Of a stretch of DNA of 64,000 bases, positions 51,349 through 60,900 are shown one piece after another. The translations under genes were made by a program, and so were the position numbers. Location: NCBI RefSeq assembly GCF_900110955.1, contig NZ_FOFR01000001.1:542410-606409 (forward strand). The letters run 5' to 3'. This DNA comes from Lentzea xinjiangensis. GTDB taxonomy: Bacteria; Actinomycetota; Actinomycetes; Mycobacteriales; Pseudonocardiaceae. The notes under the pieces are model-generated. The model was not told the DNA's origin. It saw only the letters and a list, made by a program, of their open reading frames with translations, and searched no databases. Every line of letters begins with the position of its first letter. Position 1 is the stretch's first letter.

Positions 51349-52758
51349 ATGAGGTTCAAGGGACTCGTCCGCACGGCACTGGCGGTGCTCGTGCTGATCC
51401 CGGTCGCGCCGGGGGTTGCGACCGCGGAAACGTTGCAGTGGCGGCTTTGCCGGGACATCGCGAACCGGTGGCCCTCCGGCGACGACCGCTCCGAGTGCGC
51501 GATGGTGACCGTGCCGGTCGACTACGCGAAGCCGGACGGGCGCACCGTCGACATCGCGATCAGCCGGGTGAAGGCGTCCGGTGACCGCCGCGGCGTCGTC
51601 CTGCTCAACCCCGGTGGTCCCGGCGGCTCCGGGATGGAGCTGCCGAAGAGCATCCTGCGCTCGCGGGCGGCCGGGATCGGCGCGCACCACGACCTCGTCG
51701 GGTTCGCGCCGCGCGGCGTCGGCTACAGCGCGGGCGTGAGCTGCCAGGACGACTTGACGCAGCCGGACCCGTCCCTGCCGGAGAAGGAGCGGGCCCGCTT
51801 CGTGGCCGAGCGCGACGGCCGCAACCACCAGCGCTGCGTCGCGCAGGACCCGGAGTTCGTCCGCAACCTCACCACCGCGAACATCGCCCGCGACATGGAC
51901 CGGATCCGGATCGCCCTCGGCGAGGACAAGATCGGCTACTACGGCATCTCGTGGGGCACCGCGCTCGGTGCGCAGTACCGCACGCTGTTCGACGCGCACG
52001 TCGACAAGATGCTGCTGGACTCGGTGATGGCGCCGGACCTGGACCTGGTCGAGATGGACCGCGCGCAGATGACCGCGAGGGAGAACACGTTCGCCGAGTT
52101 CGCCGCCTGGATCGCCCGCCACGACGACGTCTACCACTTCGGGACGTCCCAGGCCGCGGTGACCAGGGCGCTGCTCGACCTGCGGACCCGGCAGACCCGC
52201 CTCGACGCGTTCGACAGCATGATCACCACGTCCCGCCGCCACTGGGCGGCGACGGCACGGGAACTCGCCGCACTCGCCGCCGGCGGCACGCTCGGAGCCC
52301 GGGCCGCCGAGGAGAACCGCACGTTCGGCTGGGACGCCGACCAGACCGGCTTCAGCCCGTTCCAGCAGACCGCGGTGATGTGCAACGACTCCGGCAGCAC
52401 GCGCGACTTCGACGAGGTCTGGGACGCCAGGCTGCGGCTGATCGAGCAACTGCCCGTCTCCGGCCGGTACGGCTCCGAGGCCGTTCGCTGCGTCGGCTGG
52501 CCGCTACCCGCCCAGCCGTGGCGGTTCACCGGCGGATCCAGCCCCCTGCAACTCGTGGGGCACCTCTACGAGCAGGTCACCCCGATCGGCTGGACGCGGG
52601 AGATGCGCGCGCGGATCGGCGGCGCGATGCTGACCGTCGAGGACGACGTCCACGGCTCGCTCGACACCCTGCCGTGCGCGGCCAAGGCGGTGGAGTTCTT
52701 CGACACCGGCAAGGTCTCGAACGACTCCTGCCCCGGTGCTCCCCTGCCGCCCGCCTGA
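51349..52758 (+). CDS. Secreted alpha/beta-hydrolase peptidase (S33, tripeptidyl-aminopeptidase-like)
   Basis: The 469-aa protein has a Sec signal (RTALAVLVLIPVAPGVATA-E). The S33 core shows VVLLNPGGPGGSGMELPKSI, VGFAPRGVGYSAG, nucleophile Ser in GYYGISWGTALGAQY, and a TAP-like C-terminal domain with TVEDDVHGSLDTLPCAAKAV (catalytic His in VHGS). Two or more Cys pairs fit secretion. It resembles the Streptomyces tripeptidyl aminopeptidases and SlpD/E-type proteins. A short leader holds two strong hairpins. Confidence 0.9.
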   Translation: MRFKGLVRTALAVLVLIPVAPGVATAETLQWRLCRDIANRWPSGDDRSECAMVTVPVDYAKPDGRTVDIAISRVKASGDRRGVVLLNPGGPGGSGMELPKSILRSRAAGIGAHHDLVGFAPRGVGYSAGVSCQDDLTQPDPSLPEKERARFVAERDGRNHQRCVAQDPEFVRNLTTANIARDMDRIRIALGEDKIGYYGISWGTALGAQYRTLFDAHVDKMLLDSVMAPDLDLVEMDRAQMTARENTFAEFAAWIARHDDVYHFGTSQAAVTRALLDLRTRQTRLDAFDSMITTSRRHWAATARELAALAAGGTLGARAAEENRTFGWDADQTGFSPFQQTAVMCNDSGSTRDFDEVWDARLRLIEQLPVSGRYGSEAVRCVGWPLPAQPWRFTGGSSPLQLVGHLYEQVTPIGWTREMRARIGGAMLTVEDDVHGSLDTLPCAAKAVEFFDTGKVSNDSCPGAPLPPA

Positions 52759-52793
52759 GGAGCCTGGTCCGAAGCGCGAGCGTCCCCGGCGGA

Positions 52794-53069
52794 TCATCGC
52801 CGGGGGTGCTCGTCTTCCCGCATGCTCGCGGGCAGTCGCGGGAACGGTCCACGACGGATGTAGCGCCATTGCGCGAAGAACATGACGCCGGTCACCGCGA
52901 GGTCGGCCAGGACCCACCACAGCAGCGCCGTCCAGTCGTCGTACACGAACACCCCGGCGAGGACCGCGAAGACCACGAACCCGCCGCTGTACGGCAACGT
53001 CTGCCGCCCGATCCGGTTGAGGTCGCGCATCCGCTCGCGCTGCTCGTCGTCCATCTCGCGCTTCCCCAT
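52794..53069 (-). CDS. Small two-helix membrane protein
   Basis: ATG 53069 (91 aa) follows GGGAGAG; a longer frame to 53111 is less likely. An acidic/basic N terminus ([20 protein letters not shown]) precedes two membrane segments ([40 protein letters not shown]) and a polar C terminus. No domain recognised. Confidence 0.6.
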   Translation of the reverse strand: MGKREMDDEQRERMRDLNRIGRQTLPYSGGFVVFAVLAGVFVYDDWTALLWWVLADLAVTGVMFFAQWRYIRRGPFPRLPASMREDEHPRR

Positions 53070-53161
53070 GCACCGACTCTCCCAGATCGCGGCGGACATG
53101 GCGTGGATCACGCCGCCCCGCCGGGGTACGGCCGGGGCCCCGGCATGGCAGGCTAGCCGCC

Positions 53162-53908
53162 ATGTCTGTCGGAACCTTGGTGCTGCTCCGCCACGGCGAG
53201 AGCACGTGGAACGCGGAGAACCTGTTCACCGGCTGGGTGGACGTTCCCCTGTCGGAGAAGGGCGAGAAGGAGGCCCGCCGCGGCGGCCACCTGCTGCGCG
53301 AGGCCGGCGTCCTGCCGGAGATCCTGCACACCAGCCTCATGCGCCGCGCGATCATGACCGCGAACCTGGCGCTCGACGCCGCCGACCGGCACTGGATCCC
53401 GGTCCGCCGCGACTGGCGCCTCAACGAGCGCCACTACGGCGCGCTGCAGGGCAAGAACAAGAAGCAGACGCTGGAGGAGTTCGGCGAGGAGCAGTTCATG
53501 CTCTGGCGCCGCTCGTACGACACGCCGCCGCCGCCCATCGAGCCCGGCTCCGAGTACAGCCAGGACGCCGACCCGCGCTACGCGGACCTCGGCCCCGACC
53601 TGCCGCTGACCGAGTGCCTGCTCGACGTCGTGAAGCGGATGATCCCGTACTGGGAGTCCTCGATCGTGCCGGACCTGCGCACCGGCAAGACCGTGCTCGT
53701 GGCCGCGCACGGCAACTCGCTGCGCGCGCTCGTGAAGCACCTTGACGGCATCTCGGACGAGGCCATCGCGGGGCTGAACATCCCGACCGGCATCCCGCTG
53801 CGCTACGACCTCGACGAGGACCTGAAGCCCGTCAAGCCGGGTGGCGAGTACCTGGACCCCGAGGCCGCGAAGGACGCCATCGCGGCGGTCGCGAACCAGG
53901 GTCGCTGA
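53162..53908 (+). CDS. gpmA: 2,3-bisphosphoglycerate-dependent phosphoglycerate mutase
   Basis: The 248-aa protein has the phosphohistidine motif [20 protein letters not shown] (His11), [20 protein letters not shown], and [17 protein letters not shown] (second His). It interconverts 3- and 2-phosphoglycerate in glycolysis. Length and motifs are normal. It precedes senX3-regX3, as gpm1 does in M. tuberculosis. Confidence 0.97.
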   Translation: MSVGTLVLLRHGESTWNAENLFTGWVDVPLSEKGEKEARRGGHLLREAGVLPEILHTSLMRRAIMTANLALDAADRHWIPVRRDWRLNERHYGALQGKNKKQTLEEFGEEQFMLWRRSYDTPPPPIEPGSEYSQDADPRYADLGPDLPLTECLLDVVKRMIPYWESSIVPDLRTGKTVLVAAHGNSLRALVKHLDGISDEAIAGLNIPTGIPLRYDLDEDLKPVKPGGEYLDPEAAKDAIAAVANQGR

Positions 53909-53913
53909 AAGTC

Positions 53914-53959
53914 ACGCGGGGGCCCCGCGTTTCCCTCAGGGGAACGCGGGGCCCCCGTG
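53914..53959. repeat. Hairpin repeat, copy 2
   Basis: The same element as at 44592-44646: arms based on ACGCGGGGGCCCCGCGT and ACGCGGGGCCCCCGTGT face each other around a TTCCCTCAGGGGA loop/stem. It begins 6 bases after the gpmA stop and probably terminates it. Confidence 0.8.
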
Positions 53960-54096
53960 TGCCATGCGGTGCATCACGGTTGGGTGAACGCGGGCTGACC
54001 AGGGACGGAACAACTGTCCACTGAGGTGTCGCGGGTGTCACGGTTCACGCTTCCGCACTAGGCCAAGTCACCTCTGAGCTGCTTACCATTCGCCTC

Positions 54097-55269
54097 GTGA
54101 CCACAACGGGTTACCTCGCTGTGTCGATCGGCGTCGCGCTCATCGGCGTGATCGCCGGTTTCCTCGTTGGCCGATTCACCGCTCCGCGCACACCGAAGGC
54201 CCCCAAGGGCCTGACGGTCGCGGACCTCATGCAGCGGATCGTCGAGGACTCGCACGACGGCATCGTGGTGCTGAACCACTTCGGTGACGTCGTGTTGCAC
54301 AACCCGAGGGCAGAAGAACTGGGCGTTGTCCGCAACAACCGAGTGGACGACCGCGCGCGCAAAGCCGCGGAGGCCGTCCGCAACAGCAACGAGGTCGTCT
54401 ACGTCGACCTCTCACCGGGGGAGGGCCAGCGCCGCGCCCGGCAGCCGGAGGCGGTGCACGCCGAGGTCCGGCTGCTCACCGAGGGCTTCACGGTCGTGGA
54501 CGTGAGCGACGAGTCCGAGGCCGTCCGGCTGGAGAAGACACGGCGCGACTTCGTGGCGAACGTGAGCCACGAGCTCAAGACGCCGGTCGGGGCGCTCGCG
54601 CTGCTGGCGGAGGCCGTGCTGGACGCGAGCGACGACCAGGACGAGGTCCGCCGCTTCAGCGCGAAGATCATGCAGGAGGCCACCCGCCTCGGCACGCTCG
54701 TCACCGAGCTGATCGCGCTGTCGCGCCTGCAGGGCGCGGAGAAGCTGCCGGAGCTGTCCGACACCGAGATCGACGTCGTGATCAACGAGGCGCTGTCGCG
54801 GTCCAAGCTCGCCGCCGAGTCGGTGAACATCACGATCACCACCGACGAGCCGAGCGGCTTCGTCGTGCCGGGCGACCGGTCGTTGCTGGTGACGGCGCTG
54901 ACGAACCTGCTGGACAACGCGATCGCCTACTCGCCGCCCGGCAGCCCGGTCTCCGTCAGCCGCCGGCTGGTGGACGGGCACGTCGAGATCGCCGTGACCG
55001 ACCGCGGCATCGGCATCGCCGAGGACCAGCAGACCAGGGTCTTCGAACGGTTCTACCGCGTGGACAAGGCTCGATCGCGCGCGACCGGTGGCACCGGTCT
55101 GGGGCTCGCGATCGTCAAGCACGTCGCCGCCAACCACGGCGGCGAGGTGAAGCTGTGGAGCCTGCCGGGAACGGGCTCCACCTTCACGCTGCGGCTGCCG
55201 GCCGTGGCGGCCGAACCCAACCCGACCCTCGTCCCCACCGGCGCGGGCGACACTGGAGGAGAGCTGTGA
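54097..55269 (+). CDS. senX3: Sensor histidine kinase SenX3
   Basis: GTG 54097, 390 aa. One membrane segment (residues 5-27) is followed by a PAS-like domain (IVEDSHDGIVVLNHFGDVVL), an H-box FVANVSHELKTPVGALALLA (His158), an N-box NLLDNAIAYS and the G-boxes DRGIGIAED and GGTGLGLAIVKHV. It senses phosphate limitation with RegX3 in mycobacteria. Only one clear membrane segment is seen instead of two. The stop overlaps regX3 (GTGA). Confidence 0.95.
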   Translation: MTTTGYLAVSIGVALIGVIAGFLVGRFTAPRTPKAPKGLTVADLMQRIVEDSHDGIVVLNHFGDVVLHNPRAEELGVVRNNRVDDRARKAAEAVRNSNEVVYVDLSPGEGQRRARQPEAVHAEVRLLTEGFTVVDVSDESEAVRLEKTRRDFVANVSHELKTPVGALALLAEAVLDASDDQDEVRRFSAKIMQEATRLGTLVTELIALSRLQGAEKLPELSDTEIDVVINEALSRSKLAAESVNITITTDEPSGFVVPGDRSLLVTALTNLLDNAIAYSPPGSPVSVSRRLVDGHVEIAVTDRGIGIAEDQQTRVFERFYRVDKARSRATGGTGLGLAIVKHVAANHGGEVKLWSLPGTGSTFTLRLPAVAAEPNPTLVPTGAGDTGGEL

Positions 55270-55946
55270 CCAGGGTGCTCATCGTGGAGGACGAGGAGTC
55301 CTTCGCCGATCCGCTCGCCTTCCTGCTGCGCAAGGAAGGGTTCACCGCCGCGCTCGCGGCCACCGGCCAGGAGGCGCTCGAGGAGTTCGACCGCAACGGC
55401 GCCGACATCGTGCTGCTCGACCTCATGCTGCCCGGCATGAGCGGCACCGACGTCTGCAAGCAGCTGCGCCAGCGCTCCGCCGTCCCCGTGATCATGGTGA
55501 CCGCGCGCGACAGCGAGATCGACAAGGTCGTGGGCCTGGAGCTGGGCGCCGACGACTACGTCACCAAGCCGTACTCGGCCCGCGAGCTCATCGCCCGCAT
55601 CCGCGCCGTGCTGCGGCGCGGCGGCGAGTCCGAGGACCTGCTGCCGCAGATCCTCGAGGCCGGTCCGGTGCGGATGGACGTGGAACGCCACGTCGTCACC
55701 GTCGGCGGCCAGGACATCAGCCTGCCGCTCAAGGAGTTCGACCTCCTCGAGTACCTGCTGCGCAACGTCGGCCGCGTCCTCACCAGGGGCCAGCTGATCG
55801 ACCGCGTGTGGGGAGCCGACTACGTGGGCGACACGAAAACGCTGGACGTGCACGTCAAGCGGCTGCGCTCGAAGATCGAACCGGACCCGTCGGCACCGCG
55901 TCACCTGGTGACCGTGAGGGGTCTCGGTTACAAGTTCGAGTCCTGA
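55266..55946 (+). CDS. regX3: Response regulator RegX3
   Basis: GTG 55266, 226 aa. The receiver domain has VLIVEDEESF, phospho-Asp52 in DIVLLDLMLPGMSG, VTARD and KPYSARELIARI. The OmpR-type winged helix has LPLKEFDLLEYLLRNVGRVL and KTLDVHVKRLRSKIE. It is the partner of SenX3 and controls phosphate-starvation genes. The region before senX3 contains GTTCAC-like half-sites (GGGTGAAC near 53982, GGTTCACG near 54042) that might be Pho-type boxes, but they are not well arranged. Confidence 0.96.
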   Translation: MTRVLIVEDEESFADPLAFLLRKEGFTAALAATGQEALEEFDRNGADIVLLDLMLPGMSGTDVCKQLRQRSAVPVIMVTARDSEIDKVVGLELGADDYVTKPYSARELIARIRAVLRRGGESEDLLPQILEAGPVRMDVERHVVTVGGQDISLPLKEFDLLEYLLRNVGRVLTRGQLIDRVWGADYVGDTKTLDVHVKRLRSKIEPDPSAPRHLVTVRGLGYKFES

Positions 55947-55973
55947 CGGACACGACCAGGTACCGTTTCCGGC

Positions 55974-56954
55974 GTGCGCCTGGGCGTTCTCGACGTGGGT
56001 TCCAACACCGTCCACCTACTCGTGGTGGACGCGCATCGTGGTGCCCACCCCATCCCGACGACGTCCGAGAAGACGATCCTGCGTCTCGCCGAGCAGCTCG
56101 ACGGCAAGGGGCAGCTGTCCAAGACGGGCGCTGACCAGCTCGTTCGGGCGGTGGCCGCCGCCAAGGCGTCGGCCGAGCGGTCGGGCTGCGAGGACCTGAT
56201 GGCGTTCGCCACCTCGGCGGTGCGCGAGGCGGGCAACTCCTCCGAGGTGCTCGACCGCGTGCGCGCCGAGACCGGCGTCGACCTGAAGGTCCTCACCGGC
56301 GAGGACGAGGCCCGCTTCACCTTCCTCGCGGTCCGCCGCTGGTACGGCTGGTCCGCGGGCAAGCTGCTGAGCCTCGACATCGGTGGCGGCTCCCTGGAGC
56401 TCGCCATCGGCCGCGACGAGAACCCCGACATGGCCTTCTCCGTGCCGCTGGGCGCGGGCCGGCTCACCAGGACCCGGTTCAAGAAGGACCCGCCCCGGCG
56501 CTCCGAGGTCCGCGAGACCACCGAATGGCTCGCCGAGCAGCTCGCGCCCGTCGCGCGGAAGCTGAAACGCGCGGGGGAACCCGATCGGGTGGTTGCGACC
56601 TCAAAAACTTTCCGAACGCTGGCGCGGCTCACCGGGGCCGCGCCATCGTCTGCCGGGCCAAGGGAGCGCCGGGTCCTCACCGACGCCGGCCTTCGGCAGC
56701 TGATCGCGTTCATCTCCCGGATGTCGGCCGGTGACCTCGCCGAGCTGGAAGGCGTGAGCCCTTCGCGCGCGCACCAGCTCCTGGCGGGCGCGCTGGTCGC
56801 GGAGGCAACGATGCGAGCCCTGTCACTCACGCAACTGGAGATTTGCCCCTGGGCGCTCCGGGAGGGTGTCATCCTCAGGCGGCTGGACCACACTGACGGC
56901 GCGGACCAGAGCGATACTGGACGTACTGGCCGGCACGGGGCACGGTGGAGTTGA
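55974..56954 (+). CDS. ppx: Exopolyphosphatase / GppA-family phosphatase
   Basis: GTG 55974, 326 aa. ASKHA-fold motifs: [20 protein letters not shown] (phosphate loop), [38 protein letters not shown] and [16 protein letters not shown]. It is the single-domain form (no HD domain), as in Rv0496. It degrades polyphosphate or pppGpp, consistent with its place next to the phosphate-sensing pair. TACCGT lies 7 bases before the start, so a leaderless transcript is possible. Confidence 0.94.
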   Translation: MRLGVLDVGSNTVHLLVVDAHRGAHPIPTTSEKTILRLAEQLDGKGQLSKTGADQLVRAVAAAKASAERSGCEDLMAFATSAVREAGNSSEVLDRVRAETGVDLKVLTGEDEARFTFLAVRRWYGWSAGKLLSLDIGGGSLELAIGRDENPDMAFSVPLGAGRLTRTRFKKDPPRRSEVRETTEWLAEQLAPVARKLKRAGEPDRVVATSKTFRTLARLTGAAPSSAGPRERRVLTDAGLRQLIAFISRMSAGDLAELEGVSPSRAHQLLAGALVAEATMRALSLTQLEICPWALREGVILRRLDHTDGADQSDTGRTGRHGARWS

Positions 56955-58276
56955 TGAGTCGAGAGAGCGGATCCGACCAGACGCAGCGCACTGTCGCCGA
57001 GCTGCTCGCCCAGTACGGGAGCAGCGCGGAGGGTGCGCCACGTCGGCGACGCCGCCGCGCGGCTGACGACCCGGAGGAGGTCCAGCAGCCGGAGACCGCG
57101 CCCCAGACGATCATCGAGCGGGTCCTGTCCGACAGCGGCCGGCTGATGGCGATCCGCGAGGACGACGTGGCCCCGTCCGGTCGTCGCGCGGCCCCCGAAC
57201 CGCCCGCCCCGCCGGTCGCGGCCCCGCCCGTCGCGCCACCGCCCGTCGCGCCACCCCCCGCGGCCTACCAGCAGAAACCGCCGGTGGTCCCGCCCGCGCA
57301 GCCGCCGCAGGTCCGCAGGCCCGCCCCGGCCCCGCCGGCGCCGCCCGCGGCCGCCGCCGAGCAGACCCGGCAGGTGCCGCAGGTCCGCGACCAGCCGTCG
57401 CGGCCTGACCTGTCCCGCCCTGACCTGTCCCGCCCCGACCTGTCCCGCCCCGACCTGGCCAGGGCCGACCTGGCCCGCCCGGAGGCGCCGTCCCGCACGG
57501 ACGTGCCCAGGCCGGACGCACCGCGTCCGGACGCCGGCGTGGCGGGTGTGCCGAACCCGTCCCGCACCGGCATCACGCGCCCGCCGAAGCCCGCGCCGAT
57601 GCCGGCCACCGCCCCCAAGCCCGGTGTGCCCGCGCGCGAGCCGATGACCGAGCAGCTCCCGCGCATCCCGGCCAAGGCGCCGGTGGACAAGATCGCCGCG
57701 CTCGACACCGAGTCCGTGCTGATCGTGCCGCCCGCCCCGCCGAAGCTGCCGGAGCCGCTGCCGAACAACCAGCCCGACGCCTGGTTCGGCGACGACGACG
57801 ATCCGGCGGCGCGGACGGTGCTGTCCATGCCGCCCATGGAGTCGACCGCGGCCCACCCCGGCCCGTACGTGGACGACGACGACTCGCAGGAGTACGCCGC
57901 CTACCGCGCGGAGGACGACTACCTCGAGGAAGACGACGAGGAGGACGAGGGTCCCGCCGGTCTGGACGACGCGGGCGAGGCCGAGGAGGACCCCGACGAG
58001 GCTCCGCAGCGCTCGGCCGGCAGGGAATGGCTGATCATGATCGGCCAGCTCGCCGTCGGCGTGCTCGGCGGCGCCGCCCTGTGGCTCGCCTTCAACTACC
58101 TGTGGCGCGCCGTGCCCGCCGCCGCGCTCGTCGTGGCGCTGGCGGTTACCGTGGGTCTGGTGTTGCTGGTTCGAAAGATCCGCAGAGCGGACGACCTCCA
58201 GACCACCGTCCTGGCCGTGCTCGTCGGCCTCATCGTGACAGTCTCACCAGCGGCGATGCTGCTGGTGAAGAGTTGA
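56954..58276 (+). CDS. Proline-rich membrane protein (Rv0497-like)
   Basis: ATG 56954 overlaps the ppx stop; GTG 56945 is alternative. The 440-aa protein starts [20 protein letters not shown] then [19 protein letters not shown], the conserved head of Rv0497-type proteins. Long Pro/Ala and RPDLS-repeat tracts, an acidic region ([12 protein letters not shown]) and three C-terminal membrane segments (about 355-440) follow. The N-terminal 350 residues are probably cytoplasmic and disordered. Function unknown. The Pro-rich part is far longer than I remember for mycobacteria. Confidence 0.85.
   Translation: MSRESGSDQTQRTVAELLAQYGSSAEGAPRRRRRRAADDPEEVQQPETAPQTIIERVLSDSGRLMAIREDDVAPSGRRAAPEPPAPPVAAPPVAPPPVAPPPAAYQQKPPVVPPAQPPQVRRPAPAPPAPPAAAAEQTRQVPQVRDQPSRPDLSRPDLSRPDLSRPDLARADLARPEAPSRTDVPRPDAPRPDAGVAGVPNPSRTGITRPPKPAPMPATAPKPGVPAREPMTEQLPRIPAKAPVDKIAALDTESVLIVPPAPPKLPEPLPNNQPDAWFGDDDDPAARTVLSMPPMESTAAHPGPYVDDDDSQEYAAYRAEDDYLEEDDEEDEGPAGLDDAGEAEEDPDEAPQRSAGREWLIMIGQLAVGVLGGAALWLAFNYLWRAVPAAALVVALAVTVGLVLLVRKIRRADDLQTTVLAVLVGLIVTVSPAAMLLVKS
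57406..57480. repeat. 15-bp tandem repeat encoding Arg-Pro-Asp-Leu-Ser
   Basis: Five 15-base units (T/C)GACCTG(T/G)CC(C/A)G(C/G)(C/G)C run in tandem and encode [15 protein letters not shown]. The first two units are identical. In frame with the Rv0497-like gene. Confidence 0.85.
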
Positions 58277-59118
58277 CCGCCCGCATCCCGGTCGGGCTTT
58301 CCACGGCGTCGGTCTACCCGCAGCCCGCCGGAGCGGCGTTCGAGATCGCGTCCGAACTGGGGTACGACGGCGTCGAGCTGATGGTGTGGGCCGACCCGGT
58401 GTCGCAGGACATCCGGGCGGTCGACCGCCTGTCGGCCCGATCGGGCATGCCCGTGCTCGCCGTGCACGCGCCCTGCCTGCTGATCTCGCAGCGCGTGTGG
58501 TCGCCGGACCCGGTCGAACGCCTGCGCAAGGCCGTCCGCGCCGCCGGTGACCTCGGTGCGCCGACGGTGGTGCTGCACCCGCCGTTCCGCTGGCAGCGCA
58601 AGTACGCCGACCGCTTCGCCGAGCTGGTCTCGTCCCTGGAGGACGAGAGCGGCATCGCGATCGCGGTGGAGAACATGTTCCCCGTGCGCCGCCCGCTGGG
58701 CAGGGGGCGCTCGGTGGAGATGAACGCGTTCAAGCCGTCCGTCGACCCCACCGACGTGGGTCACCGCAACTACACGCTGGACCTGTCGCACTCGGCCGCC
58801 GCGCACATGGACGCGCTGGAACTGGCCAAGCGGATGGGCGAGAGCCTGCGGCACATCCACCTCGCCGACGGGTCCGGCGCGCCCAAGGACGAGCACATGG
58901 TGCCGGGGCGGGGCACCCAGCCCTGCGCCGAGCTGTGCGAGCTGGTCGCCAGGGCCGGCTTCGACGGGCAGGTCGTGCTGGAGGTCAACACCCGGCGGGC
59001 CGCGTCGTCCGCCGCCCGGCGGGAGATGCTCGCCGAGGCGCTGCTGTTCGCCCGGCTGCACCTGGACTGGGCCGCCGAGGGCGAGGCGGGCGAGGCCCGG
59101 CCGGGGCTCTCGCGGTGA
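58273..59118 (+). CDS. Sugar-phosphate isomerase/epimerase-like protein (Rv0498-like)
   Basis: TTG 58273 overlaps the preceding stop (TTGA); no other start suits. The 281-aa AP-endonuclease-2/TIM-barrel protein has [68 protein letters not shown] and MVPGRGTQP, with metal ligands Glu, His and Asp in the usual places. The substrate is unknown. Conserved neighbour of proC in mycobacteria. Confidence 0.88.
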   Translation: MTARIPVGLSTASVYPQPAGAAFEIASELGYDGVELMVWADPVSQDIRAVDRLSARSGMPVLAVHAPCLLISQRVWSPDPVERLRKAVRAAGDLGAPTVVLHPPFRWQRKYADRFAELVSSLEDESGIAIAVENMFPVRRPLGRGRSVEMNAFKPSVDPTDVGHRNYTLDLSHSAAAHMDALELAKRMGESLRHIHLADGSGAPKDEHMVPGRGTQPCAELCELVARAGFDGQVVLEVNTRRAASSAARREMLAEALLFARLHLDWAAEGEAGEARPGLSR

Positions 59119-59214
59119 GGCCTCGCGGCCGGACGTGAGCGGGCGCCGCGCCGTCCCGGACAACCGCGCCGGACCCGGCCACCGGTAAGTCGACTGGCGA
59201 GTTAGGGTTCGGGG

Positions 59215-60111
59215 GTGAACCCGCTGCGAGCGTTGATCATGGCCGCGTCTCGCAACGAGACGGTCCGCCACCTCGTCGCCAACGCGCCCATCAGCCGCGA
59301 TGTCGTGAAGCGGTTCGTCGCGGGCGAGAGCACGCAGGACGCCGTCGAGGTGGTGCGCACGCTCGGCCTGCCGGTGACGCTGGACTACCTCGGTGAGGAC
59401 ACCACCGACGAGACCCAGGCCGAGAAGACCGTGCAGGCCTACCTGGAGCTCCTCGACGCGCTGCACGCCGCCGGACTGGCGAGGAACGCGGAAGTCAGCG
59501 TGAAGCTGTCCGCGGTCGGACAGGCGCTGGACGAGTCGCTGGCCCTGACGAACGCGAGCCGGATCTGCGCCGCGGCCGAGCAGTGCGGCACGACGGTCAC
59601 GCTCGACATGGAAGACCACACGACCACCGACTCGACGTTGCGGGTCCTGCACGAGCTGCGGCGCACCTGGCCGTGGGTCGGAGCGGTGCTCCAGTCGTAC
59701 CTGCACCGCACGCTGGACGACTGCGAGCAGCTCGCGGGGCCGGGCAGCCGGGTCAGGCTGGTCAAGGGCGCGTACGCGGAGCCACCCGAGGTGGCGATCC
59801 AGGACCCGCACGAGGTCGACCTCAACTACGTGCGATGCCTCAACGTCCTGCTCGCCGGGGAGGGCTACCCCATGTTCGCGACGCACGACCCGAGGTTGAT
59901 CGAGATCATCGGCGAGCGGGCTCGCTGGTACGGCAAAACCGAGTTCGAGTACCAGATGCTGTACGGCATCCGGCCCGAGGAGCAGCGGCGCCTCGGCACT
60001 CGCGTGTACGTCCCCTACGGCGAGCGGTGGTACGGATATCTCATGCGGCGACTTGCGGAACGACCCGCGAACGTGACCTTCTTCCTGCGCTCGCTGGCCA
60101 GCCGCTCATGA
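59215..60111 (+). CDS. Proline dehydrogenase (monofunctional PutA-type)
   Basis: GTG 59215, 298 aa. The FAD barrel shows AEVSVKLSAVGQALDESLAL, VTLDMEDHTTTDSTL, VGAVLQSYLHRTLDDC, RVRLVKGAYAEPPEV and a C-terminal FEYQMLYGIRPEEQRRLG with RRLAERPAN. It oxidises proline to pyrroline-5-carboxylate. With proC nearby the two directions of proline metabolism sit together. TAGGGT lies 7-8 bases before GTG with no good Shine-Dalgarno site, so a leaderless mRNA is likely. Confidence 0.93.
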   Translation: MNPLRALIMAASRNETVRHLVANAPISRDVVKRFVAGESTQDAVEVVRTLGLPVTLDYLGEDTTDETQAEKTVQAYLELLDALHAAGLARNAEVSVKLSAVGQALDESLALTNASRICAAAEQCGTTVTLDMEDHTTTDSTLRVLHELRRTWPWVGAVLQSYLHRTLDDCEQLAGPGSRVRLVKGAYAEPPEVAIQDPHEVDLNYVRCLNVLLAGEGYPMFATHDPRLIEIIGERARWYGKTEFEYQMLYGIRPEEQRRLGTRVYVPYGERWYGYLMRRLAERPANVTFFLRSLASRS

Positions 60112-60890
60112 CCTTCTCGAAGTCCAGCGCGGTCCGGTCGCTCGGTGACGGGACCTTCACCGCGTCCCTGCCGGCCGAGTGGACCGTCGGGCCCAAGCCC
60201 CACGGTGGCTTCCTGCTCGCGGTGATGACGCGGGCGGCCGCGCACGTCGCCGCGGGTGACCCGCTGGCCGTCTCCGCGCAGTTCCTGCGGGCGCCGGAGG
60301 TCGGGCCGGTGCTGGTCAGGACCGACGTGCGCAAGACGGGGCGGACGGCCACCGTCGTCGCGGTGGCGCTGGAGCAGCGGGGGCAGGTGTGCGTCGAGGC
60401 GTCGGTGACGACGGGGCGGATCCCCGAGCACCGCGCCGACTACGCGAACCTGCCGTCGGTGCCCGCCGCGCCGCCGCCCGGCTCGGTGGAGCTGGCGACG
60501 TTCCCCACCGGGGGCGCCTACAAGGTCGGCGGCCTCTGCGACCTGCGGGTGGACCGGGAGAGCGCGACGTTCCTCGACCGGCGCACGGACGGTCCGCTGA
60601 CGCTCAAGCTGTGGGCGCGGCCGGTCGACGAGCAGCCGGACCCGTACTTCGCGCTGCTCGCGGGCGACCTGTCGATGCCGGTGACGTTCAACCTCGGCCG
60701 CTTCGGCTGGTCGCCGACGGTGCAGCTCACGGCGTTGCTGCGGGCCAGGCCCGCTCCCGGCTGGCTGCGCATCCACGTCACCTGCCAGGCGGTGCACGGC
60801 CAGTGGTTCGACGAGGACGCCACGGTGATCGACTCGGCGGGCCGGTTGGTGTGCCAGGCACGGCAGCTGGCGCTGACCCCCGCTGTGTGA
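60108..60890 (+). CDS. Thioesterase-family (double hot-dog) protein
   Basis: The 260-aa protein has two hot-dog halves: SLPAEWTVGPKPHGGFLLAV, MTRAAAHVAAGDPLAVSAQF in the first, and FNLGRFGWSPTVQLTALLRA, IHVTCQAVHGQWFDEDATVI in the second, as in TesB-like/acyl-CoA thioesterase families. The ATG overlaps the proline dehydrogenase stop (ATGA). Substrate unknown. Confidence 0.87.
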   Translation: MTFSKSSAVRSLGDGTFTASLPAEWTVGPKPHGGFLLAVMTRAAAHVAAGDPLAVSAQFLRAPEVGPVLVRTDVRKTGRTATVVAVALEQRGQVCVEASVTTGRIPEHRADYANLPSVPAAPPPGSVELATFPTGGAYKVGGLCDLRVDRESATFLDRRTDGPLTLKLWARPVDEQPDPYFALLAGDLSMPVTFNLGRFGWSPTVQLTALLRARPAPGWLRIHVTCQAVHGQWFDEDATVIDSAGRLVCQARQLALTPAV

Positions 60891-60900
60891 GACTTGACCG

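Noticed and set aside
53960..54096. Pho boxes upstream of senX3
   Set aside because: GTTCAC-like half-sites occur but not as the regularly spaced direct repeats expected of a PhoP/RegX3 box.
55928..57856. 642-codon open frame opposite ppx and the Rv0497-like gene
   Set aside because: Antisense to two supported genes; contains only composition-driven Arg/Gly runs.
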